A DNA stretch of 64,000 nt, from contig NZ_CP019893.1 in NCBI RefSeq assembly GCF_002156705.1, positions 1,364,001-1,428,000 of the forward strand. The letters run 5' to 3'. The translations under genes and the position numbers were made by a program. The notes beneath the pieces are model-generated. The model worked only from the letters and a program-made list of their open reading frames with translations, had not been told where the DNA came from and did no database searches. The DNA is from Natrarchaeobaculum aegyptiacum (GTDB lineage Archaea; Halobacteriota; Halobacteria; Halobacteriales; Natrialbaceae). Below are positions 62,614 through 64,000 of this stretch, piece by piece; the stretch's first letter is position 1; each line of letters starts with the position of its first letter.

Positions 62614-63792
62614 ATGAGCGACGACCCCGACCTCGCCGTCGGTGCCGACGCGTTCACAGACCGCGGCGCAGGGCTGGCGGTCGCCGTCGTCGGCGCAGGT
62701 GCGGTGGGCGCGACCGTCGCGTACGAACTGGCCCGTGAGGGTGCCGACGTGACGCTGTACGATCGGGGCGGAATCGCGAGTGGCTCGAGCGGTCGCGCGG
62801 CGGGCATCTGTTACGACGCGTTCGCCGATCCACTGGACGCCGAGATCGCTGGCGAGTCGATCGAGCGGTTTCGCGCGCTCTCGGGCGACGAGACGTTCCC
62901 GTTCGTCGAGTGCCCGTACGTCTGGCTGGCCCGCGAGGGCGACGCGGAGGCCGCCGACGCGATCCGCGGGCAGGTCGACCGGATGCAAGACGCCGGCGTG
63001 ATCGCCCTCGAGATGGACGCCGACGCGCTCTCCGAGCGGTTCCCGTCGGTCCGGACCGACGACGTCGCCGTTGCCGGGATCGCTGGCGCGGCCGGGTACA
63101 CCGATCCGGCCCGGTATACGGCGTGTCTCGCGGCCGCTGCGACCGGGGCCGGCGCGACGCTCGAGTCCGACTCGCCGGTATCAGTTCGGGCAGACCCCCC
63201 TCGAGTGCTCGAGGAAGACGGCACCAGCCACGAGGTCGACGCCGTCGTCGTCGCCGCCGGCGCACGCACGCCGTCGTTGCTCGCCGACGCCGGCCTCGGG
63301 ATCGCCGCCAAACCCTACCGGGTGCAGGCGCTCGTCGCGAGCGGCGTGTTCGAGGAACCGATGTGCTACGATGCGACGGCCGACTTCTACGTTCGGCCCC
63401 ACGCCGAAGGGCTGCTCGCCGGAAACGGGACCGAAGAGCGAGAGGCCGAGCCTGACGCGTACGACCGTGACGCCGACCCGGACTTCGCCGACGGCCTCGT
63501 CAAACGAGTACGCCACCGGTTCCCGGGCCTCGAGGGGAGTGTCGACCGGGCGTGGGCGGGACTCTGTACGGCGACGCCGGATCGTGATCCACTGGTCGGA
63601 GAACGAGCAGAGGGGGTCTTCGTGGCGACGGGGTTCCAGGGACACGGGTTCATGCGCGCGCCGGCGATCGGTGCGCGGCTGGCCGAGGAAGTCCTCGGCG
63701 GCGACGGTATCGATGCCTTCGATCCGACGCGGTTCGACGGTGACGAGACGTTCGCGATTCGAGAGGGACTCCACCTCGAGGAACAGAACTGA
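62614..63792 (+). CDS. FAD-dependent oxidoreductase, D-amino acid/glycine oxidase family
   Basis: 392 residues. The Rossmann FAD motif is VAVVGAGAVGATVAYELARE, followed by SGSSGRAAGICYDAFADPLD, VVVAAGARTPSLLADAGLGI, KPYRVQALVAS and a C-terminal DPLVGERAEGVFVATGFQGH. It probably oxidises an amino acid or N-methylated amine; the substrate is not deducible. The ATG at 62614 is chosen over the frame's earlier start because the leading 33 residues are arginine-rich and non-acidic. Confidence 0.88.
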   Translation: MSDDPDLAVGADAFTDRGAGLAVAVVGAGAVGATVAYELAREGADVTLYDRGGIASGSSGRAAGICYDAFADPLDAEIAGESIERFRALSGDETFPFVECPYVWLAREGDAEAADAIRGQVDRMQDAGVIALEMDADALSERFPSVRTDDVAVAGIAGAAGYTDPARYTACLAAAATGAGATLESDSPVSVRADPPRVLEEDGTSHEVDAVVVAAGARTPSLLADAGLGIAAKPYRVQALVASGVFEEPMCYDATADFYVRPHAEGLLAGNGTEEREAEPDAYDRDADPDFADGLVKRVRHRFPGLEGSVDRAWAGLCTATPDRDPLVGERAEGVFVATGFQGHGFMRAPAIGARLAEEVLGGDGIDAFDPTRFDGDETFAIREGLHLEEQN

Positions 63793-63831
63793 GCCGGCCA
63801 GTCGAGGTCACGTGGCCGGGCCGACTCGAGG

Positions 63832-64000
63832 TCACTCCCCGACCTGGAGGCCGTCACGTCGGTCCGGACGTTCGGACGAGGCGGTCGTCGCTTGCGGATC
63901 GCGATCGGGGCCCGTGTCGGGACCTCCGCCGGTTGCTCGATCACTCGCTGGAGCGGTGGTCGTTCCGGGGCCCACGTCGTCGCCGACGTCCGTCACTGCG
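63832..64000 (-). CDS. C-terminal end of a gene running off the window
   Basis: 55 codons and a TGA are visible on the minus strand. They encode a flexible tail rich in D, G, P, T and R (for example TDVGDDVGPGTTTAPASDRA) that ends GLQVGE. The acidic, low-complexity composition fits the tail of a haloarchaeal protein. It converges with the oxidoreductase. The product cannot be named. Confidence 0.45.
   Translation of the reverse strand, partial: AVTDVGDDVGPGTTTAPASDRATGGGPDTGPDRDPQATTASSERPDRRDGLQVGE

Noticed and set aside
61963-62988. Long minus-strand frame overlapping the start of htrA and the FAD oxidoreductase
   Set aside because: Composition is arginine- and proline-rich, and it overlaps two well-supported genes.

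Overview
The window is chromosomal DNA of a halophilic archaeon (class Halobacteria). The evidence is high GC, a strongly acidic proteome, the archaeal factor aIF1A, the complete archaeosine tRNA-modification set (TgtA, ArcS, RaSEA), Bat/HTH_10 and HalOD1 regulators, a ubiquitin-like SAMP, Tat-type lipoproteins and many leaderless genes with a TATA box 25-40 bases upstream of the start. Placement near the Natrialba/Haloterrigena group is only an impression.

Layout. 1-7.4 kb: tail of aIF1A, unlinked housekeeping genes, then arcS, a TRAM protein, a HalOD1 protein and tgtA. 7.4-10.6 kb: two tandem paralogous secreted hyperacidic proteins with pentad repeats and matching promoters. 10.7-19.4 kb: Nudix, PadR, DUF4397, SAMP, AzlCD, HTH regulators and a zinc ribbon. 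19.5-29 kb: a tungsten-type aldehyde oxidoreductase, a LOV-PAS Bat regulator, a KaiC-like ATPase, UspA and two membrane proteins. 29.1-30.4 kb: a TnpB gene with a highly structured 3' end. 30.7-36.9 kb: a five-gene oligopeptide ABC transporter operon whose binding protein looks circularly permuted. 37.0-37.4 kb: three tandem tRNA-Gly(CCC) copies, two of them carrying a 57-base insertion. 37.7-41.8 kb: NadE, a methyltransferase, an enoyl-CoA hydratase, a lipoprotein and tRNA-Thr(GGU).

41.9-46.5 kb is an accessory island directly downstream of tRNA-Thr. It holds decayed IS5- and IS6-type transposases, an AT-richer DMT transporter, an acyl-CoA dehydrogenase broken at a (TC)7 tract and an internally deleted TnpB. 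46.6-55.8 kb returns to core genes: copper ATPase CopA with an Lrp-TRASH regulator, PiT phosphate transporter, a repeat coiled-coil protein, amidase, methyltransferase, HTH protein and RaSEA. 55.9-56.2 kb is a 319-bp element with terminal inverted repeats that shares a two-hairpin module with the tnpB 3' end. 56.3-64 kb: NAD kinase, a DsbA-like protein, RNA polymerase epsilon behind four repeated promoter-like blocks, a nucleotidyltransferase, an HtrA protease and an FAD oxidoreductase.

Genes that work together: TgtA inserts preQ0 at position 15 of tRNA, and ArcS with RaSEA converts it to archaeosine. NadE and NadK make NAD and NADP. The TRASH regulator probably controls CopA. The dpp-like genes form one importer. 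AzlC and AzlD form one exporter.

The least ordinary features are the permuted binding protein, the interrupted tRNA-Gly copies, the hyperacidic pentad-repeat pair, the covarying hairpin module shared by tnpB and the 319-bp element, and the promoter-like array upstream of the RNA polymerase epsilon gene.
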